A stretch of DNA of 64,000 nucleotides. It comes from Lachnospiraceae bacterium (lineage in GTDB: Bacteria; Bacillota; Clostridia; Lachnospirales; Lachnospiraceae). Location: positions 1-64,000 of the forward strand of contig CAADTT010000122.1 in NCBI GenBank assembly GCA_900752065.1. The letters run 5' to 3'. Every line of letters begins with the position of its first letter. Position 1 is the first letter of the stretch. Shown here piece by piece: positions 32,713-41,048 of the stretch. The notes beneath the pieces are model-generated. The model made no database searches. It was not told the DNA's origin and saw nothing but the letters and a program-made list of their open reading frames with translations. The position numbers and the translations under genes are program-made.

Positions 32713-34416
32713 CTACATCCGGCGAAACCGTTCGTACCGTTCTTCTGCGATCTTCTCCGGTGTCTTCTGGTTCTGCCTTTTCAAAAATTCTTTTATTTTC
32801 TGTTTCAAACAGGCAGAAATTTCCGGTACGGTCTCCGCAGCCGCAGGCACTCTCTCCGGAATGATCTCCTCAATCATTCCCAGCCTTTTCAGATCCTCCG
32901 CTGTCATCTTCATGACCTGAGAGGCTTCCTTCGCCCGCTTTCCATCCTTCCACAAAATCGAGGCAAAGCCCTCCGGCGACAATATGGAGTAGGTCGCGTT
33001 TTCCATCATCCAGACCTCATTTGCCACAGCCATCCCCAAAGCGCCGCCGCTGCCGCCTTCTCCGATAAAAATGCTGAGAACGGGAACCCTCAGTCCTGAC
33101 ATCTCCATCAGGTTTCTTGCAATGGCTTCTCCCTGCCCCCGCTCTTCTGCGCCGATGCCGCAGGCTGCTCCCGGCGTATCCACAAAGATGACCACGGGTC
33201 TTCCAAACTTTTCCGCCTGCTTCATCAGCCGCAGCGCCTTCCGGTAGCCCTCCGGAGATACCATGCCGAAATTTCTGCTGATATTTTCTTTTGTCGTTCT
33301 TCCCTTCTGCTGTCCAAGCACCGTCACCGGCTGGCCGTCCAAAAAAGCGATGCCGCCGACAACCGCTCCGTCATCCCGAAAGCATCTGTCTCCATGCAGC
33401 TCCGTAAAATCTGTAAAAACCGTCCGGATGTAGTCCATGCTGGAGGGGCGGTCCGGTTTTCTGGATAACTGCACCCGCTCCCATGCATCCAGAATGTTTC
33501 GTCTTGTCTCCGGAAGTACTCTTTCTCCCGCTGCCGCCTCTGTAAAACCGGCATAGCCCCTGCCCTGGTGCATCGCCAAAAGCCTTGTAAGCGCAGCTTT
33601 CAGTTCCTTTCTCTCCACAACGCCGTCAATGATTCCCTTTTCCAACAGGAACTCCGCCCTCTGAAACCCCTCCGGCAGCTTTTCCCCTATGGTCTGGGAG
33701 ATCACCCTGGGGCCCGCAAAACCGATCAGCGCCCCCGGCTCCGCCAGTATGATGTCTCCCAGCATGGCAAAGCTCGCTGTGACTCCTCCCGTGGTAGGGT
33801 CCGTCAGCACCGGAAGATAAAAAAGCCCGGCAGCACAATGACGCCGGATAGCAGCCGCTGTCTTAGCCATCTGCATCAGAGACACGATCCCCTCCTGCAT
33901 TCTGGCGCCCCCGGAACAGCAGAACAGAATCACGGGAAGCCGAAGCGCCGTCGCCTGTTCCATAGCTGCCGTGATCCTTTCGCCCACTGCATATCCCATG
34001 CTTCCCATGAGAAATCTGGCGTCACAGACGCCTAAAACCGCATCCCATCCTCCAATCTTCGCTCTCCCGATGGTAACCGCTTCGCTCAAATGCGTTTTTT
34101 TCCGAACCTCCGCCAGCTTTTCCTCATATCCGGGATAATCCAGCGGATTTTCCCCTTCAATCTCCTTTCCCCACTCTTCAAAGCTGCCCGGATCTGCCAC
34201 CATGCGAATCCGGGTCTTCGTCTTAATGCGGAAATAGTTTCCGCATTTGGGACAGACATAAGAATTCTCCGCCACATCTTCTTTATAGACCATCCGGCCG
34301 CATTTCGCACACTTGATCCAGAGTCCCTCCGGCACCGAAGGTTCTGTCTCTTTCCCTTCCTCCGGCTTTACGGAAATATAGGTGCTCTTTTTAAACATGT
34401 CTTTTAATTTTGACAT
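32713..34416 (-). CDS. accDA: Acetyl-CoA carboxylase carboxyltransferase, fused beta-alpha subunits
   Basis: This 567-residue fusion of AccD and AccA transfers CO2 from carboxybiotin to acetyl-CoA, making malonyl-CoA. The AccD part (about 1-290) has the four-Cys zinc ribbon CAKC (36, 39) and CPKC (55, 58), then MGSMGYAVGERI and CSGGARMQEG. The AccA part (about 315-567) has ELHGDRCFRDDGAVVGG, GQQKGRTTKENISRNFGMVSPEGYRKA and GEGGSGGALGMAV. The usual separate accD and accA genes are replaced by one. Its start overlaps the accC stop as TAATG. Confidence 0.96.
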   Translation of the reverse strand: MSKLKDMFKKSTYISVKPEEGKETEPSVPEGLWIKCAKCGRMVYKEDVAENSYVCPKCGNYFRIKTKTRIRMVADPGSFEEWGKEIEGENPLDYPGYEEKLAEVRKKTHLSEAVTIGRAKIGGWDAVLGVCDARFLMGSMGYAVGERITAAMEQATALRLPVILFCCSGGARMQEGIVSLMQMAKTAAAIRRHCAAGLFYLPVLTDPTTGGVTASFAMLGDIILAEPGALIGFAGPRVISQTIGEKLPEGFQRAEFLLEKGIIDGVVERKELKAALTRLLAMHQGRGYAGFTEAAAGERVLPETRRNILDAWERVQLSRKPDRPSSMDYIRTVFTDFTELHGDRCFRDDGAVVGGIAFLDGQPVTVLGQQKGRTTKENISRNFGMVSPEGYRKALRLMKQAEKFGRPVVIFVDTPGAACGIGAEERGQGEAIARNLMEMSGLRVPVLSIFIGEGGSGGALGMAVANEVWMMENATYSILSPEGFASILWKDGKRAKEASQVMKMTAEDLKRLGMIEEIIPERVPAAAETVPEISACLKQKIKEFLKRQNQKTPEKIAEERYERFRRM

Positions 34417-35753
34417 TAAAATCTCTCCTCGATAAACGCCGTCGTAAACTTGCCCTTTTCAAAATCCTGATCCTTTAAAATCTCGTACAGGAAATCCACA
34501 TTTGTGGTGATTCCCTCCAAAACCAGCTCTCCCAGCGTACTTTTCATCTTATCGATTGCCTCTCCTCTTGTCTTTCCATGAACGATCACCTTGGCGATCA
34601 TGGAATCATAGTAGGGCGGTATCTCATAACCGCTGTAGACTGCCGTATCGATCCGCACACCACACCCTCCCGGGAGATGAACCTCTCCCAGCCTTCCGGG
34701 GCAGGGCATAAAATTTTTATCAGGATCCTCCGCATTGATGCGGCACTCCAGCGCATGTCCCCGCAGTTCAATCTGGTCCTGCTCTATACTTAAAGGAAGC
34801 CCCGCCGCAATGGAAATCTGTTCTTTGATCAGATCTACCCCCGAAACCATCTCCGTCACCGGATGCTCCACCTGTATTCTCGTATTCATTTCCATAAAAT
34901 AAAATTTTTCGTTTTCATCCATCAAAAATTCGATGGTTCCTGCATTCTCATAGCCCGCCGCCTTTGCCGCCCGTACTGCCATCTCTCCCATGCTCCGGCG
35001 AAGTCTGCTGCCAAGCGCTGCGCTCGGAGATTCTTCGATCACCTTCTGATGATTTCTCTGGATCGAGCAGTCGCGTTCTCCGAGCTGCACCACATTTCCG
35101 AATTTATCCGCCAGGATCTGAAACTCGATATGTCTGGGATTTTTCACATATTTCTCAATATACATGGTATTGTCCCCGAACGCCTTTTCCGACTCCATTT
35201 GCGCCATGCAGAAGTTTTCTTCAAACATCTCCGGCGTCTCTGCCACACGCATTCCCTTTCCGCCGCCTCCGGAGGACGCCTTGATCATCACGGGATAACC
35301 GATCCTTTCTGCCAGAACCGCTCCCTCTTCCGGGGTGAATACCGGTTCCTTCGTTCCGGGAACCACCGGAACGCCCGCTTCCATCATCGTCCGGCGCGCT
35401 TCTGATTTATTTCCCATCTTCCGGATCACCTCTGCGGAAGGGCCGATAAAGGCTACCTTACATTTTTCGCACATTCCGGCAAATTTGCTGTTCTCAGAAA
35501 GAAACCCAAACCCCGGATGGATCGCCTCTGCCTTTGCAGCAATCGTCGCGCTTAAAATCCTCTCCATATCCAGATAACTGTCCGCAGAAGGTGCCGGACC
35601 GATACAGACCGCCTCATCCGCAAGCTGAGTGTGAAGTGCCTCTCTGTCCGCCTCCGAATAAACGGCAACGGTACGTATCCCCATTTCCCTGCAGGCACGT
35701 ATGATGCGCACTGCAATTTCTCCTCTGTTTGCAATCAATATTTTCTGAAACAT
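34416..35753 (-). CDS. accC: Biotin carboxylase subunit of acetyl-CoA carboxylase
   Basis: This ATP-grasp enzyme carboxylates the biotin on AccB. It has 445 residues, normal. It begins FQKILIANRGEIAVRIIRAC, with the Gly-rich ATP loop SSGGGGKGMRV near 165-175, ERDCSIQRNHQKVIEESPS and EMNTRIQVEHPVTEMVSGVDL. The start follows GGAGAAT. It lies between fabZ (95 bases) and accDA (overlap) in the fatty acid operon. Confidence 0.97.
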   Translation of the reverse strand: MFQKILIANRGEIAVRIIRACREMGIRTVAVYSEADREALHTQLADEAVCIGPAPSADSYLDMERILSATIAAKAEAIHPGFGFLSENSKFAGMCEKCKVAFIGPSAEVIRKMGNKSEARRTMMEAGVPVVPGTKEPVFTPEEGAVLAERIGYPVMIKASSGGGGKGMRVAETPEMFEENFCMAQMESEKAFGDNTMYIEKYVKNPRHIEFQILADKFGNVVQLGERDCSIQRNHQKVIEESPSAALGSRLRRSMGEMAVRAAKAAGYENAGTIEFLMDENEKFYFMEMNTRIQVEHPVTEMVSGVDLIKEQISIAAGLPLSIEQDQIELRGHALECRINAEDPDKNFMPCPGRLGEVHLPGGCGVRIDTAVYSGYEIPPYYDSMIAKVIVHGKTRGEAIDKMKSTLGELVLEGITTNVDFLYEILKDQDFEKGKFTTAFIEERF

Positions 35754-35848
35754 CCCATTCTCCTATCCAACGCAATCGTTCAAACGATTACGGAATCCGC
35801 CTGTGAAAAGATCGCCTTTGGCAGTGCAAAGTCCTGTCGAAGCTGCTG

Positions 35849-36277
35849 TTACCCAACTGCAAAGGTCAGTTCCGCCGATGCAGCTATCTTTCCATCTACC
35901 GTAGCCGTGGCCTTTCCGATTCCAATGGGGCCTTTCTGCTTTACCATTTCCACTTCCAGCAGCAGCACATCGCCAGGCACTACCTTCTGTCTGAATTTTG
36001 CGTCATTGATTGCACCGAAATAGGCAGTTTTTCCTTTAAACTCCGGACAGCTCAAGATCACAACTGCCCCCACCTGTGCCAGTGCTTCAATGATCAATAC
36101 TCCCGGCATCACCGGTTCCCCCGGGAAATGCCCGGCAAAATAAGGCTCATTAAAGCTGACACATTTTTTTCCGACCCCACGCTTTCCGCTCTCCAGCTCT
36201 TCGATGGTATCAATCAAGAGCATGGGCTGCCTGTGAGGTATGATTTCCATGATTTCCTTTGTTGTCAATGCGGACAT
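35849..36277 (-). CDS. fabZ: 3-hydroxyacyl-ACP dehydratase FabZ
   Basis: It dehydrates 3-hydroxyacyl-ACP in fatty acid elongation. The 142-residue hot-dog protein carries the active site AGHFPGEPVMPGVLIIEALAQVGAV: the His (48) and the Glu (62) of the helix are both present. IPHRQPMLLID at the start is typical. The ribosome site is GAAGGTG. Whether it also isomerises to unsaturated acids (as FabN-like enzymes do) cannot be told. No FabM is in the window. Confidence 0.96.
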   Translation of the reverse strand: MSALTTKEIMEIIPHRQPMLLIDTIEELESGKRGVGKKCVSFNEPYFAGHFPGEPVMPGVLIIEALAQVGAVVILSCPEFKGKTAYFGAINDAKFRQKVVPGDVLLLEVEMVKQKGPIGIGKATATVDGKIAASAELTFAVG

Positions 36278-36302
36278 CCTGTTTCACCTTCTCTCTTATA
36301 TC

Positions 36303-36731
36303 TCATTTTATCAGAAACAACGGCTGCCCGTACTCCACCATCTGTTCATTGGCAGCCAGAATCTCTTCCACCACGCCGTCATACTCGCTCTCGATCTCGT
36401 TCATCAGCTTCATAGCCTCGATAATTCCCAGAATCTGCCCCTTCTGCACTCTGTCGCCCGCCTTTACATAAGGTTCCGCATCCGGTGAGGGGGCATTGTA
36501 AAAGGTTCCCACCAGGGGCGCTTTCACCTGTTTTCCTTCCGGCAGAGTTTTTATCTCCGCCTGGGGCTGCACCGGGAGTTCTATTGCAGAACCCTCTGCT
36601 TCTCCGCTTATAGAAAGCTTCTTTTCCTGCTTCTTCATGGAGATTTTCAAGTCTCCCTCCTCCAGTTCAAAGCTTTTCAGCTCCGACGAAGATACTTTGT
36701 CTATCAAAGTAATTAGACAATCAAATTCCAT
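36303..36731 (-). CDS. accB: Biotin carboxyl carrier protein of acetyl-CoA carboxylase
   Basis: It carries biotin between AccC and the transferase. The protein has 142 residues with an N-terminal helix, a linker rich in Glu, Ala and Pro, and a biotinyl domain (about 68-142) with EAMKLMNEI, in which Lys108 is the biotin site. The C-terminal ANEQMVEYGQPLFLIK is normal. Its start lies 3 bases after the fabF stop and the ribosome site is GGGAGGACT. The first codons contain a pair of FabT-like boxes described separately. Confidence 0.97.
   Translation of the reverse strand: MEFDCLITLIDKVSSSELKSFELEEGDLKISMKKQEKKLSISGEAEGSAIELPVQPQAEIKTLPEGKQVKAPLVGTFYNAPSPDAEPYVKAGDRVQKGQILGIIEAMKLMNEIESEYDGVVEEILAANEQMVEYGQPLFLIK
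36696..36726. promoter_or_regulatory. Second pair of FabT-like boxes, inside the start of accB
   Basis: TTTGTCTATCAAA (36696-36708), with flanking AGTA, matches the acpP box at 40942 in all but one of 17 positions (40942-40958). A second, weaker box TTAGACAATCAAA (36713-36725) follows about 17 bases later, the same spacing as in the acpP pair (16). They lie in codons 2-12 of accB. No -10/-35 is clear here. Confidence 0.4.
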
Positions 36732-36734
36732 TCT

Positions 36735-37973
36735 CTAGTCCTCCCTGTATTTCTTCACAAGAATGCTGCCGTTATGCCCACCAAATCCCAGAGAATTGCT
36801 GATGGCATATTCCACAGGTTCTCTGATGGGGCCATCCGTCACATAGTTCAGATCCAACTCCTCATCCTTCATTTGGTAGCCTGCTGTGGGATGAATATAG
36901 CCCTCTTCGATTTCCTTCACACAGGTAATAAATTCGATGGCTCCGGCTGCTCCCATCATATGCCCTACCAGAGATTTTGTGGAGTTGACACGAAGTTTAC
37001 ACGCATGGCTGCCGAAAGCCTTTTTGATCGCCCGCGTTTCAAAAAGATCGTTGTGATGAGTGCTCGTGCCGTGGGCATTGATATACGTAATATCCTCTGG
37101 CTTCAGCCCGGCTTCTTTTACGGCATACAGCATAGCCCGCGCCGCACCGGAACCGTCCTCTGCCGGCGATGTAATGTGATAAGCATCACTGGTAGCGCCG
37201 TATCCTCCGACCTCCGCCAGAATCTTCGCCCCCCTCTTCTTCGCATGCCCCAGTTCTTCCAGAACGACGACTGCCGCGCCCTCTCCCATGACAAAGCCGC
37301 TTCGCTCTTTATCAAAAGGAATGGAGCATCTCCTGGGGTCTGTGGACTCACACAGTGCAGTCAGTGCTGCAAAGCCTCCGATACCGATCGGGCTGATCGA
37401 AGCCTCTGTTCCTCCTGCCACCATCACATCGGCTTCGCCGCACTGGATTGAACGGTAAGCCTCCCCGATTGAATGGGTTCCCGTGGCGCAGGCCGTCACC
37501 ACATTCAGGCTTTTCCCCCGCAGTCCGAACTGGATCGATACATTTCCGCAGGCCATATTTGAAATCATCAGCGGAACCAGAAGCGGCCCGATTCTCTTCG
37601 GTCCTTTCTCGCAGAGACGCTTATGCTCCCTCTCAACCGCCTGCAGGCTGCCAATCCCTGAACCTACAGAGCACCCCACCCGAAAGGGATCTTCCTTTGC
37701 CATATCGATTCCCGACTGTTCCAGTGCCTCCTTCGCTGCTGCCACAGCATACTGGCTGAACAGCTCCATGCGCTTTGCCGCTTTAAAATCCATATAGTTC
37801 TTCGCATCAAAGCCTTTCACCTCCGCCGCCAGCTTCGGTTTAAAACCTGATGTATCAAAACGTGTGATGGGACCGAAACCTGTTCTCTGCTTTTTTATGC
37901 TGTCCCAGAACTCTTCTACCTTTAATCCCACGGGGGTGATCGCCCCCATGCCTGTCACTACAACTCTTCTCAT
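36735..37973 (-). CDS. fabF: 3-oxoacyl-ACP synthase II FabF
   Basis: This is the condensing enzyme of fatty acid elongation, 412 residues, normal for KAS II. The Cys-His-His triad is present: Cys162 in VVTACATGTHS, His in NAHGTSTHHND and His in LVGHMMGAAGAIE. The N-terminal RVVVTGMGAITPVG is typical. It starts 22 bases after fabG. The ribosome site is AAGGAG. Confidence 0.97.
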   Translation of the reverse strand: MRRVVVTGMGAITPVGLKVEEFWDSIKKQRTGFGPITRFDTSGFKPKLAAEVKGFDAKNYMDFKAAKRMELFSQYAVAAAKEALEQSGIDMAKEDPFRVGCSVGSGIGSLQAVEREHKRLCEKGPKRIGPLLVPLMISNMACGNVSIQFGLRGKSLNVVTACATGTHSIGEAYRSIQCGEADVMVAGGTEASISPIGIGGFAALTALCESTDPRRCSIPFDKERSGFVMGEGAAVVVLEELGHAKKRGAKILAEVGGYGATSDAYHITSPAEDGSGAARAMLYAVKEAGLKPEDITYINAHGTSTHHNDLFETRAIKKAFGSHACKLRVNSTKSLVGHMMGAAGAIEFITCVKEIEEGYIHPTAGYQMKDEELDLNYVTDGPIREPVEYAISNSLGFGGHNGSILVKKYRED

Positions 37974-37995
37974 CTTAGATACTCCTTTTTTCCAG

Positions 37996-38733
37996 TCAGG
38001 TGGCTCCTCCGTCTACACAAATGACCTGCCCTGTGATATATTTCCCTCTGTCAGATGCCAGAAACACCGCCAGCTCCGCCACATCCTCCGGCTTTCCGAA
38101 ATGTCCCAGAGGAATCTGCTTTACTGCCGCCTCCCTGACGCTCTCTGAGAGCACATTCGTCATTTCCGTTTCGATAAAGCCCGGAGCGATGGCATTTACA
38201 CAGACTCCCCTTCCTGCCAGCTCCCGCGCCGCAGACTTCGTCAGGCCGATGATCCCCGCCTTAGATGCCGCATAGTTCGTCTGTCCCGCATTTCCCAAAA
38301 TTCCTGAAATCGAAGAAATGCTGATGATCCTTCCGCTTCTCTGCTTTAAAAACTGTCTGGAAAGATGGCGGATCATATGAAAGCTTCCCTTTAGATTAAT
38401 AGCAAGCACCCGATCGAAATCCTCTTCGCTCATTCTCATAATCAGTCCGTCTCTGGTAATTCCCGCATTGTTTATAAGAATGTCTACTTTTCCATACTCC
38501 TTCAGGATATGCTTTACCATTTCTTCAGAAGCATGAAAATCCGAGACATCACAGGGATAAGCCTCTGCCTTCCCTCCGTTTTTCCTGATTTCCTGTACGG
38601 TTTCCTCCGCTTTATCTGCGGAGCCATGATAGTTTACGACGACAAATGCGCCCTCTCTTGCCAGAGCCTTTGCGATCTCCCGCCCAATCCCCCGGGACGC
38701 ACCTGTCACGATTGCTGTTTTTCCCTCTAACAT
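37996..38733 (-). CDS. fabG: 3-oxoacyl-ACP reductase FabG
   Basis: This NADPH-dependent reductase is an SDR protein of 245 residues from MLEGKTAIVTGASRGIG. The nucleotide motif TGASRGIG is at residues 10-17, NNAG near 89, and the catalytic Ser-Tyr-Lys in ISISSISG and NYAASKAG (around 137-155). The start at 38733 follows GGAGAGG; the in-frame ATG at 38787 would overlap fabD and has no ribosome site. It lies between fabD and fabF. Confidence 0.97.
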   Translation of the reverse strand: MLEGKTAIVTGASRGIGREIAKALAREGAFVVVNYHGSADKAEETVQEIRKNGGKAEAYPCDVSDFHASEEMVKHILKEYGKVDILINNAGITRDGLIMRMSEEDFDRVLAINLKGSFHMIRHLSRQFLKQRSGRIISISSISGILGNAGQTNYAASKAGIIGLTKSAARELAGRGVCVNAIAPGFIETEMTNVLSESVREAAVKQIPLGHFGKPEDVAELAVFLASDRGKYITGQVICVDGGAT

Positions 38734-38780
38734 ATACCTCTCCTGTCTGGATACTTTCAATAGCGCTTTACAACTGTCCA

Positions 38781-39713
38781 TTAACACCTTTCACCCCTCA
38801 GAACATACAGCAGTTTTTCAAAATCTTCCGTGTTTTCTATGTGATATCCGGCGACGTTTTTATTAATTTTCTTCAAAAAACCCGTCAAGGTCTTTCCCGG
38901 ACCAATCTCCAGAAAAGCATCCACACCGTCTTCAATCATGCGCTCTACGCTCTGCTGCCATTTCACCGGAGAGAACACCTGTCTGACCAGAAGTTCTTTT
39001 ACCTGCGCACGCTCTGTCACATAATCTGCCGTCACATTTGTAAGGTAAGGAATCTGAATCTCCCTGATTTTAATCTCCTCCAGAACGCTTTCCAGCTTCT
39101 GCCCGGCTCCTGAGAGCATTTCGGAGTGAAACGGGCCGCTGACTTTCAGCGGTATCACTCTTCTGGCTCCCATCTCCTTCAGCATCTTTCCGACATTCCG
39201 GACAGCATCTTCCTCCCCGGTGATCACCACCTGGCCCGGACAATTATAGTTTGCCACAGATACCTGCCCTTCCGTATCTTTACAGACTTTTTCAACCTCT
39301 TTTCCCTCCATGCCGATCACGGCTGTCATGGCTCCTCCCGCGGGAACGGCCTTCTGCATATAGATTCCTCTTTTTCTTACCACACGAAAAGCATCTTCCC
39401 TGGCAAGTGCTCCGGAAACCAGCAGCGCACCGTATTCCCCCAGGCTTAGTCCGGCAGACACATCCGGGCGGATATCCGCCTCTTTTACCGCTGCCAGAAT
39501 TGCCGCTTCTACCGTCAGCATGGCGATCTGCGTGTACTCTGTCACATCCAGCTTATCGTTCTTTTCAAAGCAGAGGGCCGGAAGGTCCAGTCCGGATACG
39601 GCAGACGCTTTCTCAAACACCGCCCTGCTGACTGGATATTTTTCATAAAAGTCTTTTCCCATTCCTGCATACTGGGCGCCCTGTCCCGGAAATACAAATG
39701 CCATTTTTCCCAT
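38781..39713 (-). CDS. fabD: Malonyl-CoA:ACP transacylase FabD
   Basis: It loads malonyl groups on ACP. The protein has 310 residues with FVFPGQGAQYAGMG at the start, the nucleophile Ser90 in GLSLGEYGAL, and the catalytic His in VSGPFHSEML near 199. Normal length. It lies 7 bases after fabK. Confidence 0.97.
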   Translation of the reverse strand: MGKMAFVFPGQGAQYAGMGKDFYEKYPVSRAVFEKASAVSGLDLPALCFEKNDKLDVTEYTQIAMLTVEAAILAAVKEADIRPDVSAGLSLGEYGALLVSGALAREDAFRVVRKRGIYMQKAVPAGGAMTAVIGMEGKEVEKVCKDTEGQVSVANYNCPGQVVITGEEDAVRNVGKMLKEMGARRVIPLKVSGPFHSEMLSGAGQKLESVLEEIKIREIQIPYLTNVTADYVTERAQVKELLVRQVFSPVKWQQSVERMIEDGVDAFLEIGPGKTLTGFLKKINKNVAGYHIENTEDFEKLLYVLRGERC

Positions 39714-39720
39714 AAATCTG

Positions 39721-40659
39721 TCATGTTCCTTTCCGCAGCAGGATTTCTGCCTGCTCCATCACCTCATCTATGATCTGTCTGCAGGTCTGCTCCTCCTTCA
39801 CCAGCCCGGCACTCTGTCCCGCCATGACGGTGCCGTTTATCACATCCCCCTCCATAACGGCTTTTCTCAGAGAGCCAAGCGTTATTTTTTCCAGTTCTTC
39901 AAAGGATGCGCCTGCTTTTTCCATTTTCAGATATTCTCTCGTCATCTGATTTCGCAGACAACGGATCGGATGTCCATGGGTGGTTCCCGTAACCTCAGAG
40001 TCGATATCTTTCGCTTTGATGACCCTGTCTTTATAATTCTGATGTACGATGGACTCTTTCGCCACTACAAATCTCGTCCCCATCTGCACAGCTTCCGCTC
40101 CCAGCATGAAAGAAGCCGCAAAGCCTCTTCCATCTGCGATTCCTCCCGCCGCAATTACCGGAATACTGACTGCATCCGCCACCTGCGGAACCAGGGACAT
40201 CGTCGTCTGTGCGCCGATGTGTCCGCCGGACTCCATGCCCTCTGCCACTACTGCATCGGCGCCGCAGCGTTCCATACGCTTTGCCAGCGCCACGGATGCC
40301 ACCACCGGAATGACTCTGATTCCTGCACGTTTCCAGAGTCCCATGTATTTTTCCGGATTTCCGGCTCCGGTAGTAACTGCCCGGACTCCCTCTTCCGCTA
40401 CTACATGCGCGACTTCCTCCGCATAGGGACTAAGCAGCATGATGTTGACGCCAAAAGGCTTATCGGTCAGCTTTTTTGCCTTTCGTATCTCTTCCCGCAC
40501 GACCTCTGCCGGTGCGCTGGCTGCTCCGATCAGTCCGAAACCTCCGGCCTCGGAAACTGCTGCTGCCAGATGATGCTCTGCCACCCATGCCATGCCGCCC
40601 TGAAGAATGGGCTGCTCGATTCCTAAAAGTTCTGTTATTCTCGTTTTCATATTTTTCAA
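39721..40659 (-). CDS. fabK: Enoyl-ACP reductase II FabK
   Basis: This FMN and NAD(P)H-dependent enoyl reductase is the triclosan-resistant alternative to FabI. It has 312 residues (309 if the second ATG is used). Motifs are TELLGIEQPILQGGMAW, FGVNIMLLSPY, the catalytic AEGMESGGHIG and PVIAAGGIADGRGFAASFMLGAEAVQMGTRF. Its place between acpP and fabD is the standard FabK operon position, which supports the assignment over nitronate monooxygenase. The ribosome site is weak. Confidence 0.95.
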   Translation of the reverse strand: MKNMKTRITELLGIEQPILQGGMAWVAEHHLAAAVSEAGGFGLIGAASAPAEVVREEIRKAKKLTDKPFGVNIMLLSPYAEEVAHVVAEEGVRAVTTGAGNPEKYMGLWKRAGIRVIPVVASVALAKRMERCGADAVVAEGMESGGHIGAQTTMSLVPQVADAVSIPVIAAGGIADGRGFAASFMLGAEAVQMGTRFVVAKESIVHQNYKDRVIKAKDIDSEVTGTTHGHPIRCLRNQMTREYLKMEKAGASFEELEKITLGSLRKAVMEGDVINGTVMAGQSAGLVKEEQTCRQIIDEVMEQAEILLRKGT

Positions 40660-40671
40660 AAGAGGTGTGGA

Positions 40672-40905
40672 TCACACCTCCACACCTTTCTCCTTCAGAT
40701 AGTTCATAACCTTTCCTACTGTTGTCAGTTTTTCCAGATCCTCCGATGGAATCTCCACGGAAAACTCATCCTCCATGCTCATAACCAATTCGAACAGATC
40801 CAGGGAATCCGCTCCCAGATCCTCTTTAAAAGTAGTCGCTTCCGTAATCTGCTTTGCATCGCAATTTAGCTGTTCTGCTATCATTTCTTTTATTTTATCT
40901 AACAT
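40672..40905 (-). CDS. acpP: Acyl carrier protein
   Basis: Acyl carrier protein, 77 residues from MLDKIKEMIAEQL. The phosphopantetheine site is Ser34 in DLGADSLDLFELVM. Acidic, four-helix size. The start at 40905 follows AGGAG; the longer frame to 41022 covers the promoter and is not real. First gene of the fatty acid operon. Confidence 0.98.
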   Translation of the reverse strand: MLDKIKEMIAEQLNCDAKQITEATTFKEDLGADSLDLFELVMSMEDEFSVEIPSEDLEKLTTVGKVMNYLKEKGVEV

Positions 40906-40925
40906 TTCTTTTATTCTCCTTTTTA

Positions 40926-40954
40926 TTTGACTTTCAAATCTTTTGACTATCAAA
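40926..40954. promoter_or_regulatory. Tandem FabT-like operators of the fatty acid operon
   Basis: TTTGACTTTCAAA (40926-40938) and TTTGACTATCAAA (40942-40954) both fit the FabT pattern TTTGA-N3-TCAAA known from streptococci and enterococci. Their centres are 16 bases apart, so both lie near one face of the helix. They cover the transcription start and touch the -10. No fabT or fabH gene is adjacent. Confidence 0.75.
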
Positions 40955-40982
40955 GTATATCTCGATAAAAAAAGAATGTCAA
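40954..40982 (-). promoter_or_regulatory. Promoter of the fatty acid operon
   Basis: On the minus strand TTGACA (40982-40977), 17 bases, TATACT (40959-40954). Transcription should begin near 40947, within the FabT-like boxes. Confidence 0.85.
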
Positions 40983-41048
40983 GATATTTTTCACGTTTTA
41001 TACAGTCAAATGCTCTGAACAAACTGCAGTGATATCCGATTCACAGCG

